64,000 nucleotides of DNA, taken from Usitatibacter rugosus (GTDB lineage: Bacteria; Pseudomonadota; Gammaproteobacteria; Burkholderiales; Usitatibacteraceae). Where the stretch lies: contig NZ_CP053069.1 of assembly GCF_013003965.1 (NCBI RefSeq), forward strand, positions 4,185,419-4,249,418. Reading direction: 5' to 3'. The notes below the pieces were generated by a model. It was given only the letters and a program-made list of their open reading frames with translations. It searched no databases and was not told where the DNA came from. This document shows, one piece after another, positions 33,870 to 42,294 of the stretch; the stretch's first letter is position 1; each line of letters starts with the position of its first letter. The position numbers and the translations under genes were made by a program.

Positions 33870-33890
33870 GTGTTAACCTTTGGTTTACAC
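33870..33890. promoter_or_regulatory. Near-perfect palindrome abutting the LysR start codon
   Basis: GTGTTAACC-TTT-GGTTTACAC is a 9-3-9 inverted repeat with one mismatch, ending one base before the ATG at 33891. It is AT-rich against its surroundings. The position suits autoregulation by the downstream LysR protein. Confidence 0.5.
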
Positions 33891-34838
33891 ATGAATGCCG
33901 CCTCCAAGCGAAACCTGCACCGGCTGAGGCTCTCACAGCTCCAGCTCGTATGCCTGCTTTCGGAAACAGGCAGCATGCGCACCGCCTCCGAGCGGCTGCA
34001 CCTTTCGGCACCCGCGCTCTCCAAAAGCCTCCGTGAAGTCGAGTCGATGGCGGGCGCGTCGTTGTTCGAGCGCAGCGCCCAGGGCATGAAGCCCACGGCA
34101 TCCGGCGAGGCCTTCATCCGGCACGCGCGCGGCATCCTGCAGCGAGTCCCCGCACTGGGCGAAACGGCGAACGCGCAAGGCATCGGCGTTCGCACGACGT
34201 TCCGCCTCGGCACCGCACCCTTCATCGCGTGGAAGATGTTGCCGCCCGCGCTGCTGGAGATGGCGGGCCACGCCGACCTGCCGCGCTTCCACCTGGTGGA
34301 GAGCCGCATCGTGCCGCTCGCCGAGCAACTCGTGAACGGCGAGCTCGATGCCGTGCTCACGCTCTTCACCCCCGAAGCCATCGAAGTCTTCGGCAACACG
34401 GCACTGGCCCTCGAGCAGGTGCGATCGGAGCGGCTCTTCGTCGTGACGGCGAAGGGCGATCGCGATGCGGGCCGGGGAGCCACGTGGAAGAAGCTCGCGA
34501 ATCGCGAGTGGATCCTGCCGCCCGCCAGCTACACCGCACGCATCCTCGTGCAGCGCGCCTATCTCGCCGCCGGGTTGCTGCCGCCCGAGCCGCACATCGA
34601 ATCCATCGACATCCCCGCGATGCTGGCGCTCGTGAAGGCCGGCCTGGGGATCACGCCCGCGTTCGAATCCACGGTGCGCGAAGACCTCGCCGCCGGGACG
34701 CTGCGCCGCGTGCGCATGGAAGAAGAGTTGCCCGCCGTGCCGATCGGCCTTGCGTATCGAAAGGCCGCGTCGGATGCCTCGACCATCACCGCACTCCGAG
34801 ACGCCCTGAAGCACACCTCCAAAGGAGAAAAACCATGA
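33891..34838 (+). CDS. LysR family transcriptional regulator
   Basis: A 315-residue LysR regulator with the winged helix-turn-helix at about residues 10-65 (G-S-M-R-T-A-S-E-R-L-H-L-S-A-P-A-L-S-K-S-L) and a substrate-binding domain behind. The ATG at 33891 is preferred; a GTG seven codons upstream would put the palindromic operator candidate inside the coding sequence. Its stop overlaps the next ATG by four bases, so it is co-transcribed with the small protein at 34835. Confidence 0.87.
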   Translation: MNAASKRNLHRLRLSQLQLVCLLSETGSMRTASERLHLSAPALSKSLREVESMAGASLFERSAQGMKPTASGEAFIRHARGILQRVPALGETANAQGIGVRTTFRLGTAPFIAWKMLPPALLEMAGHADLPRFHLVESRIVPLAEQLVNGELDAVLTLFTPEAIEVFGNTALALEQVRSERLFVVTAKGDRDAGRGATWKKLANREWILPPASYTARILVQRAYLAAGLLPPEPHIESIDIPAMLALVKAGLGITPAFESTVREDLAAGTLRRVRMEEELPAVPIGLAYRKAASDASTITALRDALKHTSKGEKP

Positions 34839-35221
34839 TCACCGCCCGCCGCTCGATCCGGCACCTGCGCCGTGCCGCGAAGCCCGTGACCTCCGGACGC
34901 ATCCGCACGCCGCAGCGCACGGCCGTCCTCGCCGCGGAGCTGCGCGGCGCGCTCATGGCGACCCTCGGTGCCGGTCGCGCCGGCTCGGGCCCGACTTCGC
35001 AGCGCCTGCTCCAGGCGAAGCTGATGATGGTGCTGCAGCGGGTGCACAGCCGCGAGGGCCTCACCCTGCCGCCGACCGGCCCGCATGCACAGATGCGCGC
35101 GGCCATCGAGGCACGGCGCCTGCGCGACGCGTTGCAGCTCGCGATGCGCGGTGGGCACATCCCGATGTCGCCCGCCCTCCTGGCCCTGCAGCACGCGATC
35201 GAGGACCTCGCCAAGCCGTAA
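34835..35221 (+). CDS. Small basic protein, unknown function
   Basis: A 128-residue protein rich in Arg and Ala, mostly helical in appearance, with no signal peptide or membrane segment. No family was recognised. The AAAGGAG ribosome site and the four-base overlap with the LysR gene support it as a real gene. It could be a DNA-associated or accessory protein, but nothing in the sequence settles this. Confidence 0.6.
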   Translation: MITARRSIRHLRRAAKPVTSGRIRTPQRTAVLAAELRGALMATLGAGRAGSGPTSQRLLQAKLMMVLQRVHSREGLTLPPTGPHAQMRAAIEARRLRDALQLAMRGGHIPMSPALLALQHAIEDLAKP

Positions 35222-35272
35222 CCGCGGCGAAGCAAATCCGCGGCGTGCAGCGGGTAACATGCGGGCGTCCCA

Positions 35273-37285
35273 ATGCAACCGCAGGCCCGCGCCATGAAGC
35301 AGTCCTACACGTATTCGATCGCGCCGAAGCAATTCGCGACGGCCGCCGTCATCAACAGCCGCACTGCGTCACCCCGGCCGTACAGGATCGGTTCCTTCCT
35401 GGGCTCGGTGCTGATGTTCGGCGGGCTCGGCGTCCTCGCCCAGATGGGATTGTCGGGGCGGACCGTCCCGTCCCTCGTGGTGTTGTGGGCCGTGGCCGCG
35501 GCGATCGCGGGCTTCTTCGCGATGAACGTATCCACGCTGGCGGGTTACCGGCGCGCGATCTCCCGCAGCGCGTATCTCGCATCCCCGCGCACGATGGACA
35601 TCGAGCCCGAGGGTTTGCGGTTCACGTCGGAAGACACGCAGTCGCTGCATCGCTGGGACCGGATCGCGAGCGCGCGCATCGCGCACGACACCGTGCACCT
35701 GAGCCTCGATTCCGTGACGTTCGTCCCGATACCGATCGCGGCATTCGAGTCGCCGGCGGAAGCCGATGAGTTCGTGGCGATGGTCAACGCGCGCGTGAAG
35801 GAAGCGGCCGTCGCGGCAGGGCCCGGTCTCGTCACGGCAGAATCCAGTCTCGCTGTCACGAGCTCCGATGCAGCCCCGGTGGAATCCCCCGTGCCGGCAG
35901 CCGACGTGCCGCCGACCCGCATGCGCCAGGCAGGAAGCATGGTCGTCGATGCGCTGCGCCTCACGTTCTTCCTGCGGCCACGCGATGGCCGGCCGCCGGG
36001 AAGCTGGAAGGCCGCGTTCCTCCTCACCGTGATCGGCGTGCTGATCCCGACGGCGTTCGGTTTCATCCTCGCGGGGCTCGACGGCGAGTGGAACGGCTGG
36101 GCACTGGCCAGCGCCCTCATGCACGTGCCGCTGCTGTTGCTGGCAGCGATCGCCGCCGCGCTCGCCATCGGCCGCACCTCCGAAGTGCCGCGGCTCTTCG
36201 TGGCCGGATTGCTGATCGAGATCGTGCTCGACGTCCTGCAGTACCTGGCGTTCATGCTCACGGGCCCCAGCGAAAGCCTTTACCTGCCGATGCTCTACGG
36301 CATCGTCGGTCCCTGGATGATCCTGGCGGTCGCCGTCTTCGCGGCGCGCCAGGTGGAGCCCAGCCTGCGCCGGTTCGGCGCGCTCGCATCCTGCTTCGTG
36401 ATCCTGATGCCGCTGTCCTCGGCTTACCGCGACCGCGTGCTGTGGACGGAGAAGCACGATTCCGCGGACACCACCGCGGCCCGGGATCGCGTCACGCCGG
36501 CCACCGAGGCGGTCTTCTACAAGCAGCCCGGCCTGCTCACGCAATCGCTCGAGGCCATTCACCCCGGCAAGAAGGGCGTGATCGACGTCTTCTTCGTGGC
36601 GTTCGGCGGCTACGGCAGCCAGGACGTGTTCCGCCGCGAGGTCGACGCGACGACGAAGCTGATGGCCGAGCGCTTCGGCGCCGAGGGTCACTCGATCCGC
36701 CTCATCAACAACCGCTCGACGCTCAACGACCTGCCCATCGCCAGCAAGACCAGCCTGCGCGCGGCGCTGAATCGCATTGCGAGCGTGATGGACAAGGACG
36801 AGGACGTCCTCGTGCTCTTCATGACCTCGCATGGCTCCGAGCAGCACCGGTTCTCGTTGCAGCTCTGGCCGCTGAATTTCGAGGAGGTCGATCCCGCGGC
36901 ACTGCGTACGCTGCTCGACGAATCCGGCATTCGCAACCGGGTGGTGATCGTCTCGGCCTGCTATTCGGGCGGGTTCGTGAAGCCGCTCGAGGACCCGGAC
37001 ACGCTGGTCGTCACGGCCGCCGCGGCGGACAAGACCTCCTTCGGCTGCAGCAACGAGGCGGAGTGGACGTACTTCGGCAAGGCGTACTTCGACGACGGCC
37101 TGCGCAACACCCGTTCGTTCACGAAAGCCTTCGAGATCGCGCAGCCGCTGATCGTCGAGCGCGAGGCGAAGGTGCGCGCGGAGAAATCCGATCCGCAGAT
37201 GTCCGTGGGTGCGAACATCGCGCCGCGCCTTGCGGCGTTGGAAGCACAGCTCGAGGGCAAGGCAACGCCCGCGCCCAAGCAGTAG
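35273..37285 (+). CDS. Membrane-anchored legumain-like (C13 family) cysteine peptidase
   Basis: A 670-residue protein. The N-terminal part has two helices near residues 40-60 and 65-85 followed by a YcxB-like soluble segment; a second hydrophobic block (about 255-385) holds four or five helices. The C-terminal domain is a C13 peptidase: a catalytic His in T-S-H-G-S-E (residue 520) and a catalytic Cys in S-A-C-Y-S-G-G (residue 563), as in legumain and caspase-like folds. The start may be ATG 35273 or 35294. It is probably an envelope peptidase; substrate unknown. Confidence 0.8.
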   Translation: MQPQARAMKQSYTYSIAPKQFATAAVINSRTASPRPYRIGSFLGSVLMFGGLGVLAQMGLSGRTVPSLVVLWAVAAAIAGFFAMNVSTLAGYRRAISRSAYLASPRTMDIEPEGLRFTSEDTQSLHRWDRIASARIAHDTVHLSLDSVTFVPIPIAAFESPAEADEFVAMVNARVKEAAVAAGPGLVTAESSLAVTSSDAAPVESPVPAADVPPTRMRQAGSMVVDALRLTFFLRPRDGRPPGSWKAAFLLTVIGVLIPTAFGFILAGLDGEWNGWALASALMHVPLLLLAAIAAALAIGRTSEVPRLFVAGLLIEIVLDVLQYLAFMLTGPSESLYLPMLYGIVGPWMILAVAVFAARQVEPSLRRFGALASCFVILMPLSSAYRDRVLWTEKHDSADTTAARDRVTPATEAVFYKQPGLLTQSLEAIHPGKKGVIDVFFVAFGGYGSQDVFRREVDATTKLMAERFGAEGHSIRLINNRSTLNDLPIASKTSLRAALNRIASVMDKDEDVLVLFMTSHGSEQHRFSLQLWPLNFEEVDPAALRTLLDESGIRNRVVIVSACYSGGFVKPLEDPDTLVVTAAAADKTSFGCSNEAEWTYFGKAYFDDGLRNTRSFTKAFEIAQPLIVEREAKVRAEKSDPQMSVGANIAPRLAALEAQLEGKATPAPKQ

Positions 37286-37294
37286 GATGCGGCG

Positions 37295-38458
37295 ATGAAG
37301 TCTTTCCTCCTCGCGTTGTTCCTGGGTACCGCAACCGCCGCGCTCGCGGACCTGCCGATTCCCCGCGCAGCGAGCCCCGATGAGGTTGGAATGTCTTCCG
37401 CGAAGCTCGCGGAGATGGAAGCGGCCACGCGGGAGCACATCAAGACCGGGGTTCCCGCCGGCGCCGTGATTCTCATCGCGCGCAAAGGCAAGGTGGCGTA
37501 CTTCTCCGCGTTGGGTGAGCGCGACCGCGCGGAGCACAAGCCGATGCGCACCGACTCACCCTTCCGCATTTACTCGATGACGAAGCCGATCGTGAGCGTG
37601 GCGATCCTGATGCTGGCCGAGGAAGGAAAGCTCTCCCTCAAGGACCCCGTCTCACGCTACATCGCCGGCTTCGATCCCGCGATGACGATCGAGCACCTGC
37701 TCACGCACACTTCGGGACTCACCTATCCCGCGCCGGGCGACACGCCGTTCGCGAAGGCGTGGAACAGCGCCGGGATCCTCAATCGCGACGTCGAGAATTC
37801 CGAGCAGGCCGCGCGCATCGCGAAGCTGCCGCTCAAGTTCTCGCCGGGCACGCGCTGGGAGTACGGCGTTTCCATCGACGTGCTGGGCCGCGTACTCGAA
37901 GTGATCGAGAAGCAGCCACTGGGCAACGTACTCGAGCAACGCCTCTTCCGCCCGCTCGGAATGGAGGACACCGGCTTCTTCCTCGTGCCCGGAGTCGCCG
38001 CACGCGCCGCGCAGCCGTGGAAGCGCCCCGATGGGCCCGTGCCGCCGAGCTTCGCGATCGCGCAGCGTCCCGCTTTCGAATCCGGTGGCCATGGGCTGGT
38101 GAGCACGACGGAGGATTACCTGCGCTTCTGCCTCATGCTGCTGAACGGCGGCGAGTGGAAGGGCAAGCGCTATCTCACGCGGAAGACCGTGGACCTCATG
38201 ACCGCCAACCACGTGGGCGAGATGCTCAACCGTCCGGGCTTCGGGTTCGGCTACGGCTTCGAGGTGCGTGCCGCGGACGGCGCCTACGGATGGGGCGGCT
38301 ACGCGGGCACGTACTTCTGGATCGATCCGAAGGAAGAGCTCATCGCCATCTACATGGTGCAGGTCGCCGACGTGGATCGCACGCCGCTCCGCAAGCAGTT
38401 CCGGGAGCAGGTCGAGGCGGCGATGAGCGTGCGCGACGAGCGCGCGACGATTCGGTAG
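37295..38458 (+). CDS. Exported serine hydrolase, class C beta-lactamase fold
   Basis: A 387-residue beta-lactamase/transpeptidase-like protein with an N-terminal signal (cleaved after A-L-A near residue 18). The S-x-x-K motif is S-M-T-K at 94-97, Tyr in W-E-Y-G-V near residue 190 is the second active-site element, and G-H-G-L-V follows later. Members range from esterases to peptidases, and few are true antibiotic lactamases. It starts nine bases after the C13 peptidase stop, so the two may be co-expressed. Confidence 0.88.
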   Translation: MKSFLLALFLGTATAALADLPIPRAASPDEVGMSSAKLAEMEAATREHIKTGVPAGAVILIARKGKVAYFSALGERDRAEHKPMRTDSPFRIYSMTKPIVSVAILMLAEEGKLSLKDPVSRYIAGFDPAMTIEHLLTHTSGLTYPAPGDTPFAKAWNSAGILNRDVENSEQAARIAKLPLKFSPGTRWEYGVSIDVLGRVLEVIEKQPLGNVLEQRLFRPLGMEDTGFFLVPGVAARAAQPWKRPDGPVPPSFAIAQRPAFESGGHGLVSTTEDYLRFCLMLLNGGEWKGKRYLTRKTVDLMTANHVGEMLNRPGFGFGYGFEVRAADGAYGWGGYAGTYFWIDPKEELIAIYMVQVADVDRTPLRKQFREQVEAAMSVRDERATIR

Positions 38459-38499
38459 AATTTCCCGAGAATCAAAAAACAACATCAGGGAACCGGATC

Positions 38500-40635
38500 T
38501 TGAATTTCAGCGCGCGCCTGGGGGCTTTTGCCCTCGCAGTTTCGTCTTGCCTCATTCCCACCGCAGCACACGCAATCTGTAACGCGAACGACCTCGCGTC
38601 CTTCCAGAACTGCGTCGCGACGATTACGCCGGGCGATACGCTCGTCCTCGGCGCGAACATCGACCTCACGGGTGTCGGCTTCGGCATGGTGAACAACGAC
38701 TTCGTGCTCGCGAACGGCGCGTTCATGCTGACGGGCTCGGGGGGGATCCCGAAGGACGGCCCGGGCAACGTGACCCTCACGGGCGCGAATGGATTCGATC
38801 CGGGCACGACGCTTTCGATCAACCAGGGCACCGTCTCGATCGCCGTGCCGGGCGCCGTTCCAAGTACCGTCTCCCTCGACAATGGCGCGAAGCTGGTCGC
38901 CCTCTCCGACATGGCGTTGACGGCCGTCGTGCGCTTCGGAACGACAGGCACCAGCATCGTGGCGGCGGCCCCCGGCCGAACCCTCACGCTGGCACAGACC
39001 CTGCAAGTCGAAGACGCCAACGCGCAGCTCAACGACCCCGTCAACAACGGGACCATCCGCATCACGGCAAGCGTGTTGTTCTTCACCCCCGCGACAACCC
39101 TGGTCGTACAGTCCGGGGTCGTGGAGGGCGCGAGCGCTGTACTTCCGGCCATCACGGGGAGCGCGGCGAGCACCAGGGTCATGGCAGGGGCATTGCTCCG
39201 CTTCACGACCGCCAATGCCTCGATCCGGAACCTGGTGGGCAACGGAAACGTCGAGGAAACCTCGGGTACGACACTGCGGATCCAGGGCGGGGACTTCGGG
39301 GGCCAGATCACCGCTACCGTGCTGCAGAAGATCAGCGGGAGCGTGCTGCGCCTCAGCGGCACCAGCGGCCCCGGCCAGACCCAGATCCTGGTGGGTACCC
39401 TCGTGCTGGACGGCACGCTGACTTCCCCACTGACCGTCGCCGCCGGCGGGACGTTGCGGGGCAGCGGGACCGTCACCAGTACCGTGAACCTCTCTGCCGG
39501 AGCGATCGCGCCGGGGGCGAACACCGCGGGCGCATCTGCAACGATGTCGTTCCAGGGGGTCTCCTTCAATGGCGCGCAGTACTTCGTCGACATCCCCGGG
39601 CCCTTTGCGTATGACCGCGTGCAGTCCGGCACATCCATCACGGGAACAGGCGCAACGCTGACGCTGGGCGTGGTGGCGGCATCGTTGCCCCCGGGCACGG
39701 CCATCGCCTTGCTGACGAACGCGGGCAACGTCACGCCGCTGCCGTTCATTTTCACCGGTCTCCCCGAAGGTTCCACGCTGACGGGCGGCGGGCACACGTT
39801 CCGCATCTCGTACGTCGGCGGCGACGGAAACGACGCGACGTTGACGGTCGTGAACGCCCCCGACGCGCCGACGCTCATGAGCGCGACGCCGGGCAACGGT
39901 ACCGCCACGCTGGCGTTCACGCCGAATGCGGATGGCGGCTCGGCGATCCTCGACTACACCGCGACGTGCGGCGCCGCTCCGCCGGTGACTCTCGCTGCTT
40001 CGCCGATCGTGGTAACGGGCCTCGCGAATGGCGTCGCCGTGAGCTGTACCGTCACCGCACGCAACGCCATCGGCACGAGCCCGCCTTCGAACGCGCTGAT
40101 GGTCACGCCCGTGCAGCCTTCGTTCAGCGGTCCGAGCGCGACCGGCACGGGCACGATCACGGCGGTGCTGTCGGGCGGTGGTGCGGGCTGCACGTTCGCA
40201 CCGACGCCTTCGTTCATCCCTGTCACCGCGGTTGCGACTCCTCCGCCTGCCGGAGTCACCTTCCCCCACGGCCTCTTCGACTTCACGCTCACGGGCTGCA
40301 CACCGGGCTCCACGGCAACGCTCGCCATCACCTACCCGACGTCCGTCACTGGCATCCGCTACTGGAAGTTCGGACCCACGCCCTCCGACCCGGCGCCGCA
40401 TTGGTACACGATCGCTTCGGCGGTCGCGGGCAACACGATCACGATCGCGATCGTGGATGGGGGCCTGGGCGACGACGACCTCGTAGCCAACGGCACGATC
40501 GTGGACCAGGGTGGTCCCGGGTTCGGCCCCGGCGGAGTCGCGGCCGTGCCGACATTGAGTGAGTGGCTGTTGTTGATGCTCGTGGCGTCGATGGTCGGTG
40601 TCGCGGCGGTTGGGCGGCGGCGCGCGCGCGGGTAA
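38500..40635 (+). CDS. IPTL-CTERM sorted surface protein with fibronectin-like region
   Basis: A 711-residue exported protein. Signal peptide cleaved after A-H-A near residue 25; then a long Gly/Thr/Ala-rich beta region like an autotransporter-type repeat domain (about 40-440), a fibronectin III-like stretch beginning A-P-D-A-P-T-L-M-S-A-T near 450, and a C-terminal V-P-T-L-S-E-W plus helix plus Arg-rich tail. That tail is the IPTL-CTERM signal for exosortase/rhombosortase-type sorting. The start is inferred to be TTG, with AGGG about ten bases upstream, because no ATG precedes the signal peptide in frame. Confidence 0.8.
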   Translation: MNFSARLGAFALAVSSCLIPTAAHAICNANDLASFQNCVATITPGDTLVLGANIDLTGVGFGMVNNDFVLANGAFMLTGSGGIPKDGPGNVTLTGANGFDPGTTLSINQGTVSIAVPGAVPSTVSLDNGAKLVALSDMALTAVVRFGTTGTSIVAAAPGRTLTLAQTLQVEDANAQLNDPVNNGTIRITASVLFFTPATTLVVQSGVVEGASAVLPAITGSAASTRVMAGALLRFTTANASIRNLVGNGNVEETSGTTLRIQGGDFGGQITATVLQKISGSVLRLSGTSGPGQTQILVGTLVLDGTLTSPLTVAAGGTLRGSGTVTSTVNLSAGAIAPGANTAGASATMSFQGVSFNGAQYFVDIPGPFAYDRVQSGTSITGTGATLTLGVVAASLPPGTAIALLTNAGNVTPLPFIFTGLPEGSTLTGGGHTFRISYVGGDGNDATLTVVNAPDAPTLMSATPGNGTATLAFTPNADGGSAILDYTATCGAAPPVTLAASPIVVTGLANGVAVSCTVTARNAIGTSPPSNALMVTPVQPSFSGPSATGTGTITAVLSGGGAGCTFAPTPSFIPVTAVATPPPAGVTFPHGLFDFTLTGCTPGSTATLAITYPTSVTGIRYWKFGPTPSDPAPHWYTIASAVAGNTITIAIVDGGLGDDDLVANGTIVDQGGPGFGPGGVAAVPTLSEWLLLMLVASMVGVAAVGRRRARG

Positions 40636-40664
40636 TCTGCGGGTCTCCCCTTCGGGAAGCGCCC

Positions 40665-41252
40665 ATGAAGATCGCCGCCTGCGTAGTCCTCGCCGCCCTG
40701 CTCGCCTCCTGTGGCGGCATTCCGCTGCGGTCCGTTCCGCAGCTCGTGTCGTTGCAGGGCAAGCTGCTGGACGCGAACCCGGCGGAATTCATGCTGGCGG
40801 TGCAAGCCGACACGCGCTTGTCACCGAAAGCCGATCAGGTCCCCGTGTTGCGACTTTCCATCAAGCCTCGCGAACCGGGGTCGTTCGAGGCGGTCGACAA
40901 GGCGCTGCCGATGCGCCTCTCGATTCTCCAGACGGGACTGGATGGATTGGAGCCCGCGCCCGCCAACCGGCGCTGGTTCCTTTACTCGTTCTCGCCCGAG
41001 TCGCAGGCCGAGCTGTCGAAATTCCAGGCCTACTTCAGGAAGATCCGCGACGAGCAGAAGGGCAAGGGCGGGGGCGGGGGCAGCGTCTCGGTTTCCATTT
41101 CGCAGGAAGGCGTCGCCGCGCGCGACCCTGCGCTCGCCGACACGCGGTGGGAGAGCTGGCTGCGGGTCTCGAGGGCGGACGGATTCTTCGAGATCTGGTC
41201 CGGCACGATCGGCGACCTGCTGGCCCAGGCCGACAAGTCCCCGAAGCAATAA
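40665..41252 (+). CDS. Lipoprotein of unknown function
   Basis: A 195-residue lipoprotein: short signal with lipobox L-A-S-C (Cys16) followed by G-G-I. A Gly-rich run (about 142-146) precedes S-V-S-V-S-I-S. No family was recognised. The stop codon TAA lies inside a GGGGTC repeat copy (41247-41273), so the present C-terminus ...S-P-K-Q is set by the repeat. It may be expressed with the IPTL-CTERM gene, which ends 29 bases upstream. Confidence 0.7.
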   Translation: MKIAACVVLAALLASCGGIPLRSVPQLVSLQGKLLDANPAEFMLAVQADTRLSPKADQVPVLRLSIKPREPGSFEAVDKALPMRLSILQTGLDGLEPAPANRRWFLYSFSPESQAELSKFQAYFRKIRDEQKGKGGGGGSVSVSISQEGVAARDPALADTRWESWLRVSRADGFFEIWSGTIGDLLAQADKSPKQ

Positions 41253-41298
41253 AGGGGTCAGACCCCTTTATTGCCCGAAATAGGGTCTGACCCTATTT
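41247..41298. repeat. Two GGGGTC-family palindromes between convergent genes
   Basis: CAATAAAGGGGTC, A, GACCCCTTTATTG (41247-41273) is a perfect 13-1-13 palindrome, and AAATAGGGTC, T, GACCCTATTT (41278-41298) a perfect 10-1-10 one. The first provides the stop codon of the lipoprotein gene, and the second overlaps the stop codon of the convergent hydrolase gene (41297-41299). Together they could act as a bidirectional terminator. Confidence 0.9.
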
Positions 41299-42196
41299 AC
41301 TTGAAGAAGGCGACCAGCTTCGGGATCACCTGGCCGGGCTGCTCGTCGACGAGCCAGTGGCCGGAATCCTTGATGATCACGCCCTCGACGTTGGTGGCGA
41401 CCATCTTGCCCTGCGTGACGAGGAAATCGCCGCCGGACTTCTCGCCGCCCAGCACCAACATCGGCATCGTGAGCTTCGTCTTCGCGAAGACGGCGTTGTC
41501 CTTCGCGTCCTGGTCGAAGTTGCGGAAGACTTCCATGCCCGACTTCATCGCTCCCGGCAGCGCGTACTTCTTCGCATAGAAAACGCGGTCGGCCTCGGAG
41601 ACGGACTTCTTGCCGTCGGCCGCGAAGTCGTTCCAGAAGTGCTCGAAGTAGACGCGCTCACGCCCCGTGACCAACGCGAGCGGCGTCGGGCCGTAGAAGT
41701 GGAAGTGCCAGAGGTCCTTCAGCAGGAAGAGATTCGTCGTGTCACCTACGCCTGGGATGAAGGCATCCAGCAGCACGATGCGATCAACCTCCGTGGGGTA
41801 TTGCGCGGCGTACGCATAGGCGACCATCAGCCCGATGTCGTGACCCGCGATGCCGGCCTTCTTGATGCCGAGCTTCTGCGCCAGTGCGTGCACATCCACC
41901 GCCATCGACTTCTTGTCGTAGCCGCTCTCGGCCTTGGTGGTGTCGCCGAAGCCGCGGAGATCGGGAGCGACGACGAGGTGCGTCTTCGCCAGCTCCTTCA
42001 TCGCGGGGCGCCACATGTGGCTGTTCTGCGCGTAGCCGTGCATCAGGATGATCGGCTCGCCCTTGCCCGCGACGAGGTAATGCATCTTGATGCCGTTCAC
42101 GTCGGCGAATTTGCTCTCGATCTTCACGTCCTGGGCGGCGGCGCTAAAGCTTGCAAGGGCCGCGACAGCCACCAGGAATTTCCGAAGCGCTTTCAT
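41297..42196 (-). CDS. Exported alpha/beta hydrolase with Asp nucleophile (epoxide hydrolase/dehalogenase-like)
   Basis: A 299-residue alpha/beta hydrolase with a signal peptide (cleaved after S-A-A-A near residue 21). The oxyanion region is H-G-Y-A-Q-N-S and the nucleophile elbow reads A-G-H-D-I-G, with Asp instead of Ser, as in epoxide hydrolases and haloalkane dehalogenases. The C-terminal K-D-S-G-H-W-L-V-D-E supplies the base His. Export of such an enzyme is less usual. The start at 42196 puts the signal peptide at the very N-terminus; another Met lies four codons upstream. Divergent from the LysR gene at 42295. Confidence 0.83.
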   Translation of the reverse strand: MKALRKFLVAVAALASFSAAAQDVKIESKFADVNGIKMHYLVAGKGEPIILMHGYAQNSHMWRPAMKELAKTHLVVAPDLRGFGDTTKAESGYDKKSMAVDVHALAQKLGIKKAGIAGHDIGLMVAYAYAAQYPTEVDRIVLLDAFIPGVGDTTNLFLLKDLWHFHFYGPTPLALVTGRERVYFEHFWNDFAADGKKSVSEADRVFYAKKYALPGAMKSGMEVFRNFDQDAKDNAVFAKTKLTMPMLVLGGEKSGGDFLVTQGKMVATNVEGVIIKDSGHWLVDEQPGQVIPKLVAFFK

Positions 42197-42277
42197 GACT
42201 GCTCCCATAGGTTGATATACGCCCCGATTAGATCGGATCGTGCACCCGCGCATAAGGACGCGACCGCGAATCCGGCG

Positions 42278-42292
42278 TTCGGTATAGTCGAA
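42278..42292. promoter_or_regulatory. LysR-type operator candidate between hydrolase and LysR genes
   Basis: TTCG-GTATAGT-CGAA is a perfect inverted repeat with the T-N11-A geometry of LysR boxes. It lies two bases before the LysR start codon at 42295 and about 80 bases from the divergent hydrolase start, fitting autoregulation together with control of the hydrolase. Confidence 0.55.
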
Positions 42293-42294
42293 CA

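Noticed and set aside
38485-40401. Very long minus-strand open frames opposite the IPTL-CTERM gene
   Set aside because: They are by-products of the high GC content on the antisense strand; composition is Arg-rich and no domain or ribosome site is seen, while the plus strand has signal peptide, domains and sorting tail.
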